A stretch of DNA of 32,004 nucleotides. It comes from Candidatus Margulisiibacteriota bacterium (GTDB taxonomy: Bacteria > Margulisbacteria > WOR-1 > O2-12-FULL-45-9). The position numbers and the translations under genes were made by a program. A model generated the notes under the pieces. It worked only from the letters and a program-made list of their open reading frames with translations. It made no database searches and was not told the DNA's origin. The stretch spans positions 6,272 to 38,275 of the forward strand of contig JASEHX010000002.1 in the NCBI GenBank assembly GCA_030018645.1, in the 5' to 3' direction. Below are positions 22,418 to 31,239 of this stretch, in pieces (the first letter of the stretch is position 1; each line of letters opens with the position of its first letter).

Positions 22418-23844
22418 TGTTTTATGGCCTTTCCAATTCTTTGCACTACCTTTTCTTTCCCCAATATTTCAACTACATCATACATAGGGGGAGATTGAAG
22501 TGTTCCAGTCAAAGCCAAGCGGGCAGGATGGATTATTTCTCCCAGCTTTTTACCCAGTTCTTGTGCTAAACCTTTAAAGACCGCTTCAATTGAACTATGG
22601 TCAAATGGCTCAAGTTCGGCTAGCTGCTTTTTGAGGATAGCTAATAATTGGATATTTTCCGCCGATTTAAAATATTTTTCAATGGCGGCTTGGTCAAACT
22701 CAAATTCATCCGTAAAAAAATAACGGGAAAGGGGGACAATATCGGGAATTAGGGTTAATCGATCATGAAAAGCCAAAACCACTTTCCTAATGTAATTAAT
22801 ATCATGGTTTCCATAAGCATCAATCAATAATGGTTCGCAAAGATCAACTAAACGTTCCGGCAAAATGGACCGGATATACTTCCCATTCAGCCAATTTAAT
22901 TTATCAAAATCAAAGACGGCGGGATTTTTGGAAATTCCCTTGAGGGTAAATTTATCAATTAGCTCCTGCCGCGAAAAAATTTCCTGGTCGCCATGTCCCC
23001 AGCCCAGCTTGACAATATAATTGAGGACGGCTTCGGGCAAATAACCCATTGCCTGGTAATCTATCACCGAAGTTGCGCCATGGCGTTTGGATAAGCGCGT
23101 TTTATCTTTACCCAAAATCATGGGGAGATGAGCAAATTTGGGAATTTTCCAGCCAAAGGCTTGAAAAAGTAAAATTTGCCGGGGAGTGTTGGAAAGATGG
23201 TCGTCGCCGCGGATAACATGCGATATCTCCATCAAGTGATCATCAATTGCACAGGCAAAATTATAGGTGGGAAAACCATCAGATTTTAAAATCACAAAAT
23301 CATCCAGCACCTCGTTTTGAAAAACCACATCTCCCCGGATAAGGTCGTGGACAATGGTTTCGCCGATAGGCGGCAGCATGAAGCGGATGACTTTAGAAAT
23401 ACCGCCTTCCAACTTGCTTTTTATTTCCGCTTCGGATAATTTGCGGCAGGAATTATCATATTTGGGGGCTTCCTTGCGGGCGGCGGCATCTTTCCGCTTT
23501 TTCTCCAGCTCCTCCGGCGTACAAAAACAAGAATAGGCCTTGCCTTCTTTAATTAATTGCTCGGCAAATTCTTTATATATATGTAGCCGTTCGGTTTGAT
23601 AATATGGGCCATAGTTCCCGCCGATATTGGGGCCTTCGTCCCAATCCAGCCCCAGCCATTCCATTCCCCTTAAAATACTGTGAGTAGAATCAACCGTTGA
23701 GCGTTCCCGATCGGTATCCTCAATTCTTAAAATAAATACCCCGCCCTGGCTGCGGGCATATAGCCAGCTATACAAAGCAGTCCTTGCTCCTCCGATGTGG
23801 AGGGCGCCGGTGGGGCTGGGAGCGAAACGCACGCGAATTGGCAT
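22405..23844 (-). CDS. gltX: Glutamyl-tRNA synthetase
   Basis: Class I aminoacyl-tRNA synthetase charging tRNA-Glu. The 479-residue protein has the HIGH-type motif PSPTGALHIGGARTAL (H16-G19), the zinc-binding region CFC followed by YDNSC as in E. coli GluRS, GDDHLSNTPRQ, and the KMSKS equivalent KTRLSKRHGA. The anticodon-binding C-terminal domain is of normal length. Whether it is discriminating or also charges tRNA-Gln cannot be told, and no gatCAB genes are present here. AAGGAAG precedes the ATG, and the gene follows the DUF4143 ATPase after 15 nt. Confidence 0.97.
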   Translation of the reverse strand: MPIRVRFAPSPTGALHIGGARTALYSWLYARSQGGVFILRIEDTDRERSTVDSTHSILRGMEWLGLDWDEGPNIGGNYGPYYQTERLHIYKEFAEQLIKEGKAYSCFCTPEELEKKRKDAAARKEAPKYDNSCRKLSEAEIKSKLEGGISKVIRFMLPPIGETIVHDLIRGDVVFQNEVLDDFVILKSDGFPTYNFACAIDDHLMEISHVIRGDDHLSNTPRQILLFQAFGWKIPKFAHLPMILGKDKTRLSKRHGATSVIDYQAMGYLPEAVLNYIVKLGWGHGDQEIFSRQELIDKFTLKGISKNPAVFDFDKLNWLNGKYIRSILPERLVDLCEPLLIDAYGNHDINYIRKVVLAFHDRLTLIPDIVPLSRYFFTDEFEFDQAAIEKYFKSAENIQLLAILKKQLAELEPFDHSSIEAVFKGLAQELGKKLGEIIHPARLALTGTLQSPPMYDVVEILGKEKVVQRIGKAIKQCIP

Positions 23845-23859
23845 TGGTAATCTTCCTTT

Positions 23860-25215
23860 TTATTCTGCCAGCAAAAAGAGCCAGGCCGGGACAAAAATGA
23901 TTTGCTTATTATCGATCGTTTTTTTCTGGAAAAGGTCTTTAGTAATAACCATTCCCTTTGGCAGTTTCATCTTATTGAGAAAGAAAAGAATGCTGGATAA
24001 GTCCTCTTTCTTGATCTGATTTTTATATTTTACTTCTAGGGGAGAGACAGCTTGTCCTTTCAGGATAAAATCGATTTCTCCATTGTTTCTCCAATAATAT
24101 ACCCCCTGGCCAGCTGCTTGGGAACATTTTATGCCAACCATGTTCTCAATAATAAAGCCAATATTTTCTTCTTGGATCTTATAATCTTTTAAGATCGCAT
24201 TCCGCAAACCCTGATCAACCGCTAAAAATTTCTTTTTAGCTTTCAATTGTTCTTTTATTTTGGCAAATTTGAGGATGTCAATTAAGAGATAACTGCTTTT
24301 TAGGAATTCAATATAATTTACCAGAGTGGCCCGATCGAGGCCGACGGCCTCATTAATTGTTTCATAGGCCAAAATTTGGCTTTGATGGGAAATAATGAAA
24401 GTTAATATGAGCTCCAGCATGCGGGGAGATTTTATTCCATATAATTTGGCAATATCTTCGTAGATGGATTTTTTGGGAACATCGCTGATCAAACTATTAA
24501 ACCAGGCTTCAATGCCAAACGGCTTGGCCTGGAACCATTCTGGAAATCCGCCAACCAGGGCATATTCTTTAAATAAGGGCATGATCTTTTTCCCCATTGT
24601 GCTGATCTCAATGGGAGTAAGTTTCAATAAATCTTCTAAGGAGGAATAGCTTTGCCGCTGTCCTGACAATGCCAGGAATTCATTAAGATCTAATGGAAAG
24701 AGCGATAATTCAAAGGTCCGCCCGCGCAAGAATTGATTGGCTTCATTCTGCAGGGTAATACTGGCTGATCCGGATAAAATAAATTTTATCGATGGGTTCC
24801 GATCATAGAAGGTCTTGATCCATTTATGCCAGCCAGGAAAAGATTGGACCTCGTCCAGGAAAATATACCTTTTTTTACCGCTGACAATGTTTTCAGCATG
24901 GTAATCAATTAGATCTTTGATCAGATTATCGCTGTAAGCGGCCAAAGAAGGGTCATCTAAAGAATAATACAAGATCGAAGCAGGTTCTATGCCGGACGAC
25001 AATAGGGAGGCAATCATTTGTTTGAGCAAGACGCTCTTGCCGGTGCGGCGGGGGCCAAGCAGGAGCATGATGCGGCGCCCGGGCAGTGCGTCGGTTAATT
25101 TGCTAAAAAGTGCTCTCTTGAAGGGATACAGCTCTTCTTCAATAACCGCTTTTGTCAACCACCACTCGTTCACCTTTTCTAACTCGCGGCTAAATTCAAT
25201 CAAATTGGCGATCAT
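23860..25215 (-). CDS. AAA_14/DUF4143 ATPase with a nuclease-like C-terminus
   Basis: A 451-residue ATPase of the widespread AAA_14 plus DUF4143 type. Walker A is LLGPRRTGKSVLL (about 53-65) and Walker B RYIFLDEVQSFPGW, followed by sensor FILSGSAS. The C-terminal DUF4143 region contains GEIDFIL and PLEVKYKN, an E/D...ExK arrangement like the PD-(D/E)xK nuclease fold. These genes are scattered and poorly conserved in position among anaerobes; their function is unresolved. GGGGAGGAA lies before the ATG. Upstream is TTGACC-17 nt-TAGAAT, so it has its own promoter, from which gltX and queD may also be read. It is a different family from the AAA ATPase at 19883. Confidence 0.92.
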   Translation of the reverse strand: MIANLIEFSRELEKVNEWWLTKAVIEEELYPFKRALFSKLTDALPGRRIMLLLGPRRTGKSVLLKQMIASLLSSGIEPASILYYSLDDPSLAAYSDNLIKDLIDYHAENIVSGKKRYIFLDEVQSFPGWHKWIKTFYDRNPSIKFILSGSASITLQNEANQFLRGRTFELSLFPLDLNEFLALSGQRQSYSSLEDLLKLTPIEISTMGKKIMPLFKEYALVGGFPEWFQAKPFGIEAWFNSLISDVPKKSIYEDIAKLYGIKSPRMLELILTFIISHQSQILAYETINEAVGLDRATLVNYIEFLKSSYLLIDILKFAKIKEQLKAKKKFLAVDQGLRNAILKDYKIQEENIGFIIENMVGIKCSQAAGQGVYYWRNNGEIDFILKGQAVSPLEVKYKNQIKKEDLSSILFFLNKMKLPKGMVITKDLFQKKTIDNKQIIFVPAWLFLLAE

Positions 25216-25261
25216 GCTATCTTATTCCTCCCCGCAATAATAACTGGATATTGCTGGTTCT

Positions 25262-25290
25262 ATTCTACAATATGGAAGAGCCATGGTCAA
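25262..25290 (-). promoter_or_regulatory. Promoter of the DUF4143 ATPase-gltX-queD unit
   Basis: On the minus strand TTGACC (25290-25285), 17 nt, then TAGAAT (25267-25262). It is back to back with the porin-SppA promoter; the two -35 elements lie 6 nt apart. Confidence 0.6.
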
Positions 25291-25296
25291 GTCAAT

Positions 25297-25325
25297 TTGT
25301 AATCTTCTTTCCTGAAAGATATAAT
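25297..25325 (+). promoter_or_regulatory. Promoter of the porin-SppA gene
   Basis: TTGTAA (25297-25302), 17 nt, then a perfect TATAAT (25320-25325), which ends 8 nt before the ATG at 25334. The predicted leader is about 2 nt and there is no SD site. Confidence 0.7.
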
Positions 25326-25333
25326 ACAGCAAA

Positions 25334-27745
25334 ATGCCTAAGCGATTCAAATGGTTAATTTATATATTGATCCTTCATTTGTCATTTGACATTTTTCATT
25401 TGTCATTTGCGGCCGTTATTGACGATAATGCCTTGAAGCGCGATATTGGCGCGCGTTATACCGGGATGGGCGGGGCCGGCACCGCCATTGCCGATGACGG
25501 CAGTGCGGTTTTTTATAATCCTTCCAATTTGGCCCAGCCGGGGTTCTCTTTTACCTACGGTTACCCCGATACCGAACAAAGGCAAATTAACGGCTCCAAT
25601 ACTTTGGTCAAAGCAGCTTATCTCGGTTATGCCTCCTGGTGGACGCAAGATAATGCGGCCAATCGGGTAAATGCTAATGCGCTTGGGTTTGGCAACAAAA
25701 GCGGCTGGATGAATTGGGGATTGAATGTAAAAGATCTCAATTGGTCTATTAACGGCACACGGGAAGCCGGCTGGTCGTCCGATTTGGGTTTTCTAGCGCG
25801 CGTTACACCGCAATTTAAAATTGGTTTATTATTACAAGACCTTTTTACCAATAATGGGGCGATGGAGCCGACTTCCTCGCGCCTTGGGTTCGGTTATACC
25901 ACTCCCAAAGGACAAATGGTCCTGGCCGGTGATTTGGAAATAAAAGCGCTTAATCAGATGTTTGGTCATTTGGGGGTTGAAGCCAATTTATCGGAAGGGT
26001 TGGCTGTACGGGCGGGAATAGACCGCAGTGATCCCACCGCCGGCGCCTCGCTGGATTTTGGCGCTTTTAATCTAGATTACGCGGCAGTTTTTGAGTCGGC
26101 CGGACAAACCATCCATAAAGTTGACGTAGGGGTGCGCCTTCTTCCCCAAAGCGGGCGGCCTTATTCTATTATTAAACCGAAGGAGTTTGCTTTAATTGAT
26201 GTAACCGGCGCTTTGCGCGGCGGCCGCTCGGAATACAGCTTTTTGGGCGGGATGCATCCGGGAGCCGATTCAATCTTACTGCAGATCCGCCGGGCAGCCA
26301 AAGACGATGGGATCGACGGGATCATGCTGCGCATCGGCGGGTTTGACGGCGGAATGGGGGGGATGGCCATGGTGCAGGAAATGCGGGAAGAACTGGTCCT
26401 CGCCAAACAAAAGGGCAAAAAAGTTGTTGCCTACCTTGACGGCGGGGCGCTGGGTGATGAGTATTATTTAGCGGCGATTGCCGATAAGATTATAACCCCG
26501 CCCGGCTCCGGCATCGGCGGATTGGGCAAGAGCGTTTCAATCATACGGCTGGAAGGATTATTTGAAAAGTTCGGCATTGAGTGGCAAATTATCTGCCAAG
26601 GGAAATATAAAGATGCTTTCCATCCCTACAATGATAAAATGACCGCCGACCAGAAAGAGATGATTGAAAATTTAATTGCCGACCTGCACCGCAAACTGCT
26701 AACCGATATCGCAACCGACCGCCACCTATCCATTGAAAAAGTAAAAGCAATGGGCGAAGGCAACATTTATACCGGTAAAGAAGCCCAACAGAAAGGACTG
26801 ATCGATGAGATAGGCTATTTCAAAGATGCCCGCAAGCTGGCGGCCAAAATTGCGGGAGAAGAAAAAGATGAGGCCAGGATGGTGACCCCGCAACTGGTAT
26901 CGCCGGATGAAACCTTTTTGTCCAATGTGTTTGGGGTGGCGGTGATTGAAATTGACGGCGAAATAGTCTCGGGTGGTGGCGGGGAAAATGTAATATTTGG
27001 CGGGCGCTATGTGGGGTCAGATACGATTGTTAAATATATCCACCAGGCCAGTGACGATATGTTTGTTAAAGCGATTGTTTTGAGGATCAATAGCCCGGGA
27101 GGTGGAGCCGTAGCGGCAGGTGAAATATACGAAGCCATGCAGTATGCTCGGGAGAAAGAAAAAATTATTATTGCTTCCATCGGCAATCTGGGCGCATCCG
27201 GCGGGTATTACATTGCCTCGGCCGCCGATAAAATTGTAGCTGACCCTTCCAGCTTGGTGGGAGCCATTGGCGTCATCGGCTATTTCCCGGCCTATGAAAA
27301 ACTGCTGAAAAAATTCAATGTGAAAGTGGACACGATCAAAGAAGGCAAACACGCCGATATGTTTTCAGGGATGCGCCGGCTGACCAAGGAGGAAATTGCC
27401 GACCTTACCCGGATGCAGAAAGAGGCCTACCGTGAATTTATTGACGCGGTGGTGGAGGGTCGAGGAATTACAACTACTGAAGCCGAAGCGGCGGCGGAGG
27501 GACAGTTATTTAGCGGACAGAAAGCAAAGGATATGAAATTGGTAGATGAATTAGGCGGATTCCAAGACGCCATTGACCTGGCCAAACAGCAGGCCAAAAT
27601 TACCGGCGAACCGCGCCTTTTGTTTTATCACACGCCCAGTATGTTTTTCCAATTTGGCGATAATAAAAGCGAATTTAATGCTTTTACGGATTGGCTTCCC
27701 CGCTGGCTTTTACCGAATTGGCCTGGCCAGGCCGGATGTAATTGA
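25334..27745 (+). CDS. sppA: Fusion of a PorV-like outer-membrane beta-barrel and signal peptide peptidase SppA
   Basis: An 803-residue exported protein. A signal peptide (residues 1-27) is followed by a barrel-like region (about 28-280) opening with GARYTGMGGAGTAIADDGSAVFYNPSNLA, the typical start of PorV/UPF0164/TraF-like outer-membrane proteins, and rich in alternating beta strands. From about 285 to 775 it is a two-domain, 67K-type SppA: the N-domain supplies the catalytic lysine K426 (GKYKDAFHPY) and the C-domain the serine S622 (LGASGGYYIASAADKI), a spacing like that of the E. coli K209/S409 pair. SppA usually sits in the inner membrane and digests cleaved signal peptides; the barrel suggests an outer-membrane or periplasmic location here. 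The signal peptide contains a heptamer repeat. The 3' end overlaps ftsL convergently by 62 nt. Confidence 0.93.
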   Translation: MPKRFKWLIYILILHLSFDIFHLSFAAVIDDNALKRDIGARYTGMGGAGTAIADDGSAVFYNPSNLAQPGFSFTYGYPDTEQRQINGSNTLVKAAYLGYASWWTQDNAANRVNANALGFGNKSGWMNWGLNVKDLNWSINGTREAGWSSDLGFLARVTPQFKIGLLLQDLFTNNGAMEPTSSRLGFGYTTPKGQMVLAGDLEIKALNQMFGHLGVEANLSEGLAVRAGIDRSDPTAGASLDFGAFNLDYAAVFESAGQTIHKVDVGVRLLPQSGRPYSIIKPKEFALIDVTGALRGGRSEYSFLGGMHPGADSILLQIRRAAKDDGIDGIMLRIGGFDGGMGGMAMVQEMREELVLAKQKGKKVVAYLDGGALGDEYYLAAIADKIITPPGSGIGGLGKSVSIIRLEGLFEKFGIEWQIICQGKYKDAFHPYNDKMTADQKEMIENLIADLHRKLLTDIATDRHLSIEKVKAMGEGNIYTGKEAQQKGLIDEIGYFKDARKLAAKIAGEEKDEARMVTPQLVSPDETFLSNVFGVAVIEIDGEIVSGGGGENVIFGGRYVGSDTIVKYIHQASDDMFVKAIVLRINSPGGGAVAAGEIYEAMQYAREKEKIIIASIGNLGASGGYYIASAADKIVADPSSLVGAIGVIGYFPAYEKLLKKFNVKVDTIKEGKHADMFSGMRRLTKEEIADLTRMQKEAYREFIDAVVEGRGITTTEAEAAAEGQLFSGQKAKDMKLVDELGGFQDAIDLAKQQAKITGEPRLLFYHTPSMFFQFGDNKSEFNAFTDWLPRWLLPNWPGQAGCN
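25376..25410 (+). repeat. Heptamer tandem repeat in the sppA signal peptide
   Basis: Five consecutive 7-nt units: CATTTGT, CATTTGA, CATTTTT, CATTTGT, CATTTGC. They encode much of the hydrophobic core (HLSFDIFHLSFA). Confidence 0.85.
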
Positions 27746-27989
27746 TTTTTTCCAGCTCTACCATGCCTAATTGATTTTTGGCTTTATTTTCAATATCGGC
27801 TAAATTTTCTTTGGCGGCAACCGCGCCTTCCAGCGCGCAATTTTTGCTATTTAACTCATTTAACTTTAGTTTTAAGTCAGTTAAAACATATTTCAAGTGC
27901 ATATTTTGGGTATAAACAAATAGATGCAAGGCGGCCAGGGAACCCAGCAAAGCGAGGATAAACATGGACATGCGAAAGTTAAATTTCAT
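27684..27989 (-). CDS. ftsL: FtsL-like cell-division protein
   Basis: A 101-residue bitopic protein: short N-terminus (MKFNFRMS), one transmembrane helix (about 9-26), then a heptad-rich coiled coil (LKYVLTDLKLKLNELNSKNCALEG) and a region like the FtsL/DivIC C-terminus (NKAKNQLGMVELEKINYIRPG). FtsL sequences are poorly conserved, so the call rests on topology, size and position 11 nt after rsmH, its usual neighbour in division and cell-wall clusters. The next expected gene (ftsI) is missing: the 3' end runs 62 nt into the convergent sppA gene, so the cluster is cut short here. Confidence 0.82.
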   Translation of the reverse strand: MKFNFRMSMFILALLGSLAALHLFVYTQNMHLKYVLTDLKLKLNELNSKNCALEGAVAAKENLADIENKAKNQLGMVELEKINYIRPGQANSVKASGEANP

Positions 27990-28000
27990 AAAGCTGCTTT

Positions 28001-28888
28001 TTACCCCACCTTCTCCGCCGCCCTTAGTTTAGCACTTTTTGCTCTTGGATTTAAATTTACTTCTTCTTCCGTTGCAGTTACGGGCTTTTTGGTTAGAATC
28101 TTTAACTGGCCGGCATGCTTGAAGGTTTGTTTGACGATCCTATCTTCCAGCGAATGGTAGGAGAGGACAACAATTCGTCCGCTGGGAGACAGCAAATCAA
28201 TCGCATCCTCTAAGGCAGTATGTAAACACTCTAGCTCCTGATTGACGGCAATACGCAGGGATTGAAAAATTCGTGATAGCGTTTCCCGCTTGCGCCAACC
28301 GGGCGTCGCTTTTTCTACAATAGCTTTCAGCTCAAAGGTGGTACGGATAGGATGGCTTTCCCGATAGCTGACGATCGCTTTGGCAATGCGGCGGAAAAAA
28401 CGCTCTTCGCCAAACTCAAAAAATATTTTGGCTAGATCGTCTGGATCATAATGGTTAATTATGGCGGCCGCATCCAGTTTTTGTCTTTTGTCCATGCGCA
28501 TGTCAAGCGGACCGTCTTTTTGCAGGGAAAACCCGCGCGACGGCTCGTCAATTTGCCAGGAAGAAACACCAAGGTCGAATAAAATACCGTTAATTGGTTC
28601 TTTAATATGCTTTTTAAGGTTTCGAAAATTGTCCTGGATGTAAGTAATATTATTGAATTGGGCAAGATTTCTTTTAGCAGCTTCGATAGCATCAACATCT
28701 TGATCAAAAGCAAATACCCTCTCCCCCTGGGAGAGGGGGGAAGGTTTAGGGTTAGCGGGTGAGGGTTGGAGTAAAGCCTTTACATGTCCCCCCCCACCCA
28801 GGGTGCAATCGACGAACGTGCCGCCGCGCTGGGGAGCCAGAAAAGCAGCAACCTCATTCAGCATTACCGGGACATGTTGAAAATTCAT
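28001..28888 (-). CDS. rsmH: 16S rRNA (cytosine(1402)-N(4))-methyltransferase
   Basis: RsmH (MraW) methylates N4 of C1402 in the ribosomal P site. The 295-residue protein has HVPVMLNEV, the SAM motif FVDCTLGGGGH (25-35), DLGVSSWQIDEPSRGFSLQKDGPLDMRMD, the FRRIAKAIVSYR block, RIFQSLRIAVNQEL and VVLSYHSLEDRIVKQTF. Between GGGGHVKALL and VFAFDQD, residues 41-57 (QPSPANPKPSPLSQGER) are encoded by a palindromic repeat. E. coli RsmH is about nine residues shorter at this place, so the repeat appears tolerated in a surface loop after the SAM motif. Its ATG overlaps the GH94 stop by 1 nt (TAATG). Confidence 0.96.
   Translation of the reverse strand: MNFQHVPVMLNEVAAFLAPQRGGTFVDCTLGGGGHVKALLQPSPANPKPSPLSQGERVFAFDQDVDAIEAAKRNLAQFNNITYIQDNFRNLKKHIKEPINGILFDLGVSSWQIDEPSRGFSLQKDGPLDMRMDKRQKLDAAAIINHYDPDDLAKIFFEFGEERFFRRIAKAIVSYRESHPIRTTFELKAIVEKATPGWRKRETLSRIFQSLRIAVNQELECLHTALEDAIDLLSPSGRIVVLSYHSLEDRIVKQTFKHAGQLKILTKKPVTATEEEVNLNPRAKSAKLRAAEKVG
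28717..28771. repeat. Palindromic repeat inserted in frame in rsmH
   Basis: CCCTCTCCC, loop CCT, GGGAGAGGG (28717-28737) followed by a G-rich tail up to about 28771 that includes TTTAGGGTTAGCGGGTGAGG. The stem is identical to that at 22037-22057. Similar stem-plus-tail repeats, giving peptides like PSPLSQGER when translated, are to my memory common in many bacterial genomes. Confidence 0.82.
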
Positions 28889-31233
28889 TACCCCATTACA
28901 ACTTCAACTTGATGCTCTTTGCCGGGAGACTTATCGCAGGGGAGTAGATTGGAAGGCAGGGATTTTCCGTCCAGAGAAATGGACTTGACGCCCTTAGAAA
29001 CATGCTGGGGATTCTTCACAATAATATTATAAGTTGACCCGCGAAAAACCCGTTTTACCTTGAATCCTTTCCATGCCTTGGGGAGGCAGGGATCGACGAA
29101 TAATCCTTGATAATCTGGCCGGATGCCTAAAATCCACTGCGATGCCGCTACAAAGTTCCAACAGGCCGAACCAGTCAGCCAAGAATTTTTCCCTTCGCCA
29201 AAATCTTTATGGGCGCGGCCGGCAATCATCTGGCAATAGACATAGGGTTCGGTCTTATGCAAGTCGGCAATTTTGTTGCGGGCGGCAGGTTGGATGGCTT
29301 TGTAGTATTGGTAAGCGATATCACCGCGGCCCAGGATACATTCAGCCACCATCGCCCAGGGATTGGGATGGCAGAAAATGGCGCCGTTTTCTTTAAGACC
29401 CGGCGGATAAACTCCGATGGAACCGTATTGATAGTAAAATTTGGAATAGGGCGGAGTCATAACGTGGATGCCGTGTTCGCTGGCCAGCAGTTTATTGACC
29501 GAGTCCATGCATTTTAGGCTGCGCTTTTCATCGGCCGTACCAGAAAGCACCCCCCAAGCTTGGGTTTCAAGATAGATTTTTCCTTCTTCGCAAGCCGATG
29601 AGCCGACTGGTTCTTTGTCGTCGGTGTAGGCCCGTACATACCATGCACCGTCCCAGGCCTTTTCATTGATGGTCTTTTTCATTTTTTCGGCCATGCTTTT
29701 ATAGCGTTTGGCATCCTCCGCTTTACCGATTAGTTCGGCCATCCGCGCCATCTCCTGGCAGGCGCCGACAAACATTTGCGCTACCATTACCGATTCGGCT
29801 TGGCCTTTTCCCTGGTCAAGATTGAGGCAATCGTTCCAGTCGGCAAAAAGGATCAAGGGCAAGCCGTGCGGACCGAGATTCTTCGATGAAAATTTAATCG
29901 CCCGGGCCAAATGCTCGTAGAGCGTCCCTTTTTCATGGCTGGCAAAGGGGATTTGCTCCAGTAAAAACTTGAAATCTCCGCTTTCCTTCAGGTAGCTGGC
30001 GACCGAAAAAATGAGCCACAGGTGGTCATCGCCGTATTTATGATCGGAAGGATTGGCTTTTTTGGTCAGCGGCGAATATTGGTGGTAAGCACTGCCGTCG
30101 GGGAGTTGGGTGGCGGCTAAATCCTTGATGCGGGCTTTTACTTTTTCCGGGATAAGGTGGACAAAGCCCAAAGTATCCTGGTTGGAATCCCGAAAGCCCA
30201 TCCCGCGGCCGATGCCCGATTCATAATAGGAGGCCGAGCGCGACCAATTAAAAGTGGTAAGGCACTGATACTGGTTCCAGGTGTTGAGCATGAGGTCGAG
30301 TTCGGGATCTTCGGACTGAACGGTAAATTTGTTGAGGTTCTTTCCCCAATATGCCGCCAATTTTTTTAGTTCTTTGGCAATAATCTCTGGAGTAGAAAAT
30401 TTTTGGATTTTTTTCGGCAGGACCTTAATATTTTCGGTAAATCCTAAGACGAAAATGAAGGTCTTGGCCTCGCCAGCTTTCAATTTACACTTTAGCATTT
30501 GGGATCCCACCGGTGCCCAGCCCAGTGCCAGCGAATTATGCATCTTATTTTCGATCACCGCCCGTGGTTTTGACCAGTCGCCGTAATTGCCCATAAAGTC
30601 CTTGCGCTGGGTGTCAAAGCCCACGGCCTTGGCATTACTGCAGGCAAAGTAGCCCACCACATCTTTGGTCACCCGGTAGCGGGAAAGGTGATAGATTATA
30701 TTGTCTTTATATTCGGTCTGCCCGATATTAAGATTATATTGATAATCGGTCATGTCATTGAGGGCGTCCCACAGGCAAAATTCGACGAAAGAAAAGAGCG
30801 ATAAATCACGAGCTTTGTCGGCGGTTACATCAAGCTGCCAGATTTCAAGGTTTTCTCCCAGGGGAACAAAGTAGGCGGCTTTGGTGGAAATGCCTTGATA
30901 CTCAGCCGTTATAATCGTATAGCCCAGCCCATGCCGGCATTCATATTTATCCAGCTTGGTCATAGTAGGCTGCCAGGTGGGGGACCAATACGCGCCGCTT
31001 TCGTTATCGCGCAGGTATAGATAGCGTCCCCCGCGGTCCATCGGGACGTTATTATAGCGATAGCGCAGTATCCTTCTTTCTTTGGGATCACGATAAAAAC
31101 TGTAGCCGCCGGCGGTATTGCTCATCAGCGCGCAATATTCTTCCGCGCCCAGGTAATTAATCCAAGGGAGGGGAGTATCGGGCTGGGTGATTACATATTC
31201 TTTCTTGTCTTTGTCAAAGTAGCCGTACTGCAT
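28888..31233 (-). CDS. GH94 disaccharide phosphorylase (cellobiose/chitobiose phosphorylase-like)
   Basis: GH94 enzymes split beta-linked disaccharides with inorganic phosphate, giving a sugar 1-phosphate and saving ATP. The 781-residue protein fits the family: beta-sandwich start (MQYGYFDKDKKEYVITQPDTPLPWINYLG), GRGMGFRDSNQDTLGFVH, the catalytic ADWNDCLN with D465 and presumed general acid D468, YGSIGVYPPGLKENGAIFCHPNPWAMVAE (phosphate-site region), and NSWLTGSACWNFVAASQWILGIRPDYQGL near the C-terminus. The substrate (cellobiose, chitobiose or another) cannot be fixed by eye. No signal peptide, so cytoplasmic. Its promoter overlaps the murI stop codon. rsmH follows with a 1-nt overlap, so rsmH and ftsL are probably expressed from this promoter too. 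Confidence 0.92.
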   Translation of the reverse strand: MQYGYFDKDKKEYVITQPDTPLPWINYLGAEEYCALMSNTAGGYSFYRDPKERRILRYRYNNVPMDRGGRYLYLRDNESGAYWSPTWQPTMTKLDKYECRHGLGYTIITAEYQGISTKAAYFVPLGENLEIWQLDVTADKARDLSLFSFVEFCLWDALNDMTDYQYNLNIGQTEYKDNIIYHLSRYRVTKDVVGYFACSNAKAVGFDTQRKDFMGNYGDWSKPRAVIENKMHNSLALGWAPVGSQMLKCKLKAGEAKTFIFVLGFTENIKVLPKKIQKFSTPEIIAKELKKLAAYWGKNLNKFTVQSEDPELDLMLNTWNQYQCLTTFNWSRSASYYESGIGRGMGFRDSNQDTLGFVHLIPEKVKARIKDLAATQLPDGSAYHQYSPLTKKANPSDHKYGDDHLWLIFSVASYLKESGDFKFLLEQIPFASHEKGTLYEHLARAIKFSSKNLGPHGLPLILFADWNDCLNLDQGKGQAESVMVAQMFVGACQEMARMAELIGKAEDAKRYKSMAEKMKKTINEKAWDGAWYVRAYTDDKEPVGSSACEEGKIYLETQAWGVLSGTADEKRSLKCMDSVNKLLASEHGIHVMTPPYSKFYYQYGSIGVYPPGLKENGAIFCHPNPWAMVAECILGRGDIAYQYYKAIQPAARNKIADLHKTEPYVYCQMIAGRAHKDFGEGKNSWLTGSACWNFVAASQWILGIRPDYQGLFVDPCLPKAWKGFKVKRVFRGSTYNIIVKNPQHVSKGVKSISLDGKSLPSNLLPCDKSPGKEHQVEVVMG

Positions 31234-31239
31234 TGTATT

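Noticed and set aside
19883..25215. Toxin-antitoxin, restriction or other multi-gene defence island around the two ATPases
   Set aside because: The two ATPases are from different families, lie on opposite strands and are separated by housekeeping genes (pyrB, queD, gltX); no toxin, methylase or nuclease gene accompanies them.
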